From contig CAVOTI010000001.1 of assembly GCA_963699105.1 (NCBI GenBank), positions 62,001-126,000 of the forward strand: a stretch of 64,000 nucleotides of DNA, given 5' to 3'. The notes below the pieces were generated by a model, which searched no databases, had not been told where the DNA came from, and saw only the letters and a list, made by a program, of their open reading frames with translations. This document shows, piece by piece, positions 62,207 through 64,000 of the stretch; positions within the stretch are counted from its first letter, which is position 1, and each line of letters opens with the position of its first letter. Source of the DNA: Bog-756 sp963699105 (GTDB lineage: Bacteria > Actinomycetota > Acidimicrobiia > Acidimicrobiales > RAAP-2). The position numbers and the translations under genes are program-made.

Positions 62207-63876
62207 CGCGCCGCCGTCACGGCCGGGGCCAGGCGGACCACCCGGTCGGCCTCGGCCAGCAGCGACGGTCGGTGGGCGGCGATGACCACGGTGCGGCCGT
62301 GCATCAGCCTCCGCACGGCGGCCAGCACCCGCTCCTCGGTCGGGCCGTCGAGACCGGCGGTGGGCTCGTCGAGCAGGAGGAGCGGTGCGTCGCGCACGAA
62401 GGCCCGGGCCAGGGCCACCCGCTGGCGTTCTCCGGCCGACAGGCCGGCTCCCTCCGAGCCGAGGACGGTGTCCAGCCCGGCGGGGAGGCGGGCCACCACG
62501 TCCTCCAGGTCGGCGTGGGCGATGGCGGCCCGTACCGCCCGGTCGGTGGCCTGGGGGCGGCCCAGGCGGACGTTGTCGGCGATGGACCGGGCGAAGAGGT
62601 GTGGCCGCTGGGGTACCCAGGCCACCTGGGTTCTCCAGGCTTCGGGGTCCAGATCGGCCAGGCTCACCCCGCCCACCCGGACGGAACCGGTCCAGGGAGG
62701 CGCCAGTCCCACCAGCACGCTGAGGAGGGTCGACTTGCCGCATCCGCTGGGTCCGGCCACGGCCACCACCTCGCCCGGATCGACGGCCATGGTCACCCCC
62801 GACAGGGCCGGGACGGCCCGGCCGGGGTGGCGGACCTCCAGGTCCTCCACCCGCAGGGGGGAGGCCGACGGGTCGGGCACGTGGCGGTGGGTGCCGGCCG
62901 GTGGCGTCGGCCGCTCCAGTACCGCCACCACGTCGGCCACCGCCTGCATCCCCTCGGCGCTGGCGTGGTAGTTCGTTCCCAGCTGGCGGAGGGGCAGGTA
63001 CGCCTCGGGGGCCACGATGAGCACGAACAGGGCGGTGGCCAGGCCCAGGTGACCGCCGAGGAGCCGGAGCCCGACGGCCACCGCCACCAGGGCCACCGAC
63101 ACGGTGGCCAGGAGCTCCAGGATGAGCGACGACAAGAAGGCCACCTTCAGGGTGGCCATGGTGGCCTTCCGGTACTGGTCGGTGACCTGGCGGACCGCCG
63201 CCAGCTGGGACTTGGCCCGGCCGAAGACCTTGAGGGTCGGGAGGCCGGCCACCATCTCCAGGAAGTGTCCGGCCAGGCGATGCAAGAGGGCGGCCTGGCG
63301 GGCCATCCGCACCCTGGTCGAGGCGCCGACCAGCGACATGAACAGCGGAATGAGGGGGATGGTGACGGCGATGACGGCGGCGGAGATCCAGTCGGCGCCC
63401 AGCACCACGACGACGACGGCGACCGGGACGATCACCGCCAGGAACACCTGGGGAAGGTAGCGGGCGAAGTAGCTGTCCAGGGCGTCGATGCCGGTGGTGG
63501 CCAGCACGGACAGGCTGCCCGGGCGCTGCTGCTCGATCCCGGCCGGTCCGAGCCGGGCGATCTGCTCGGCCAGGGCCATGCGCAGGTCGGACTTGGCGGC
63601 GGCCGACACCCGGTCGGCCACCAGCTCGCCGAACCACGACACCGCGGCCCGGGCCACGATGACGCCCAACAGGAGGATCACCGGGGCTCGAACCGAGGCC
63701 ATGTCCCGGTGGTGGACCACCACGTCGGCGATGACGTTGGCGATGAGCCAGGCCTGGGCCAGGACCAGGCAGGCGGTGACGCCGCCCAACCCCACGGTGA
63801 GGAACAGGAATCGGCGGGTGCTGCGGGTGTAGCGGAGCAGTCTGGGGTCGGCGATCCTCGAAAGTCCGCCCATCAC
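62203..63876 (-). CDS. cydD: ABC transporter CydD, cytochrome bd assembly
   Basis: 557 residues, intact. Partner of CydC. The membrane domain includes AAKSDLRMALAEQIARLGPA, ATTGIDALDSYFARYLPQVF (the CydD-specific TxGxDxLexYFxxYLPQ motif) and FLEMVAGLPTLKVFGRAKSQ. The nucleotide-binding domain has Walker A VAGPSGCGKSTLLSVLVG (about 373-390), signature GLSAGERQRVALARAFV and Walker B LLLLDEPTAGLDG. The start is GTG 63,876 or ATG 63,873, overlapping a short upstream frame. First gene of cydDCAB. Confidence 0.93.
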   Translation of the reverse strand: MMGGLSRIADPRLLRYTRSTRRFLFLTVGLGGVTACLVLAQAWLIANVIADVVVHHRDMASVRAPVILLLGVIVARAAVSWFGELVADRVSAAAKSDLRMALAEQIARLGPAGIEQQRPGSLSVLATTGIDALDSYFARYLPQVFLAVIVPVAVVVVVLGADWISAAVIAVTIPLIPLFMSLVGASTRVRMARQAALLHRLAGHFLEMVAGLPTLKVFGRAKSQLAAVRQVTDQYRKATMATLKVAFLSSLILELLATVSVALVAVAVGLRLLGGHLGLATALFVLIVAPEAYLPLRQLGTNYHASAEGMQAVADVVAVLERPTPPAGTHRHVPDPSASPLRVEDLEVRHPGRAVPALSGVTMAVDPGEVVAVAGPSGCGKSTLLSVLVGLAPPWTGSVRVGGVSLADLDPEAWRTQVAWVPQRPHLFARSIADNVRLGRPQATDRAVRAAIAHADLEDVVARLPAGLDTVLGSEGAGLSAGERQRVALARAFVRDAPLLLLDEPTAGLDGPTEERVLAAVRRLMHGRTVVIAAHRPSLLAEADRVVRLAPAVTAAR

Positions 63877-63926
63877 GAACCGGGGTGCCCGGCGCCGATG
63901 ATGATCACGTCGTGGTGCTCGGGCAT
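63873..63926 (-). CDS. 17-residue ORF resembling the first strand of a FAD oxidoreductase
   Basis: From ATG 63,926: MPEHHDVIIIGAGHPGS and stop. RBS GGAAAGGA precedes the ATG at good spacing. The sequence is the start of a Rossmann dinucleotide-binding motif (VIIIGAGxxG), ending abruptly at a TGA that overlaps the first codons of cydD. It is either the remnant of a flavoprotein gene truncated when cydD was joined to its promoter, or a leader that couples translation to cydD. Confidence 0.45.
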   Translation of the reverse strand: MPEHHDVIIIGAGHPGS

Positions 63927-64000
63927 GAGATTTCCTTTCCCCGAGGGCATCGTGTCACACGGGCGGGGGCGGCGATGTCGCCGGCCATCCCCGACCGGAC

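Overview
The window looks like chromosomal DNA from a high-GC actinobacterium, most plausibly an Acidimicrobiia-type lineage. The support is a complete Pup-proteasome locus, several F420-type (Ddn-like) oxidoreductases, a DUF4193 protein, an FtsR-like MerR regulator, many polyprenol-phosphate-dependent GT-C mannosyltransferases, a secreted protein built from the 'GYWxVAxDGGVFxFGDAxFYGSTG' repeats common in Acidimicrobiia, many GTG starts, and recurrent TANNNT -10 boxes 6-9 nt in front of start codons (leaderless transcription). No rRNA, tRNA, CRISPR array, insertion sequence or prophage was recognised.

Layout. 1-4.8 kb (minus): a pentose-phosphate operon tkt-tal-gnd-zwf, zwf running off the left edge. 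4.8-8.7 kb: a FIST sensor, a hotdog thioesterase, three small membrane proteins, the tRNA m1A58 methyltransferase gene trmI and a 3Fe-4S ferredoxin. 8.95-15.5 kb (plus): the Pup-proteasome set arc-dop-pup-prcB-prcA-pafA. 15.5-22.3 kb (plus): two signal peptidases I, tatA/B, tatC, a HelY-type helicase and a two-domain ThyX-like protein. 22.3-28.05 kb: a leader that may fold, a DUF4193 protein, GNAT, nitroreductase, a Ddn-like enzyme and zinc-finger proteins. At 28,070-28,097 lies a clear XerC/XerD dif site, so the replication terminus is in this window. Directly after it comes a visibly lower-GC stretch (about 28.1-31.45 kb) with one GT-C glycosyltransferase, one hypothetical gene and much DNA without a convincing gene. 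31.5-36.4 kb: accessory and hypothetical genes. 36.45-41.6 kb (minus): an FtsR-like MerR gene, a nuclease-fold protein and the glycine cleavage genes gcvT-gcvPA-gcvPB (no gcvH), with a 35-bp dyad in the MerR promoter. 41.7-45.1 kb: monooxygenase, DUF2889, lipoprotein, a Ser/Gly repeat peptide, CorA and gamma carbonic anhydrase. 45.2-56.6 kb: envelope-glycan GT-C enzymes interspersed with an amidohydrolase, an ABC exporter and an Rpf-like secreted protein. 56.7-63.9 kb: a murein amidase and the cytochrome bd operon cydDCAB.

How they work together. PafA attaches Pup (which here ends in Gly-Gly-Glu), Arc unfolds pupylated proteins into the PrcAB chamber, and Dop removes Pup. TatA/B, TatC and the two signal peptidases form an export module next to it. 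CydDC assembles the bd oxidase encoded by cydAB in the same operon. The GT-C enzymes probably build polyprenol-mannose-derived envelope glycans.

Sequence quality. Genes in about 0-15 kb and 33.8-46.7 kb, plus two near 50 kb, carry many single-base indels that break conserved proteins and are often compensated a few codons later. I read these as sequence errors rather than pseudogenes, and give each such gene as one feature spanning the frameshifts. Coordinates of their ends are therefore less certain.
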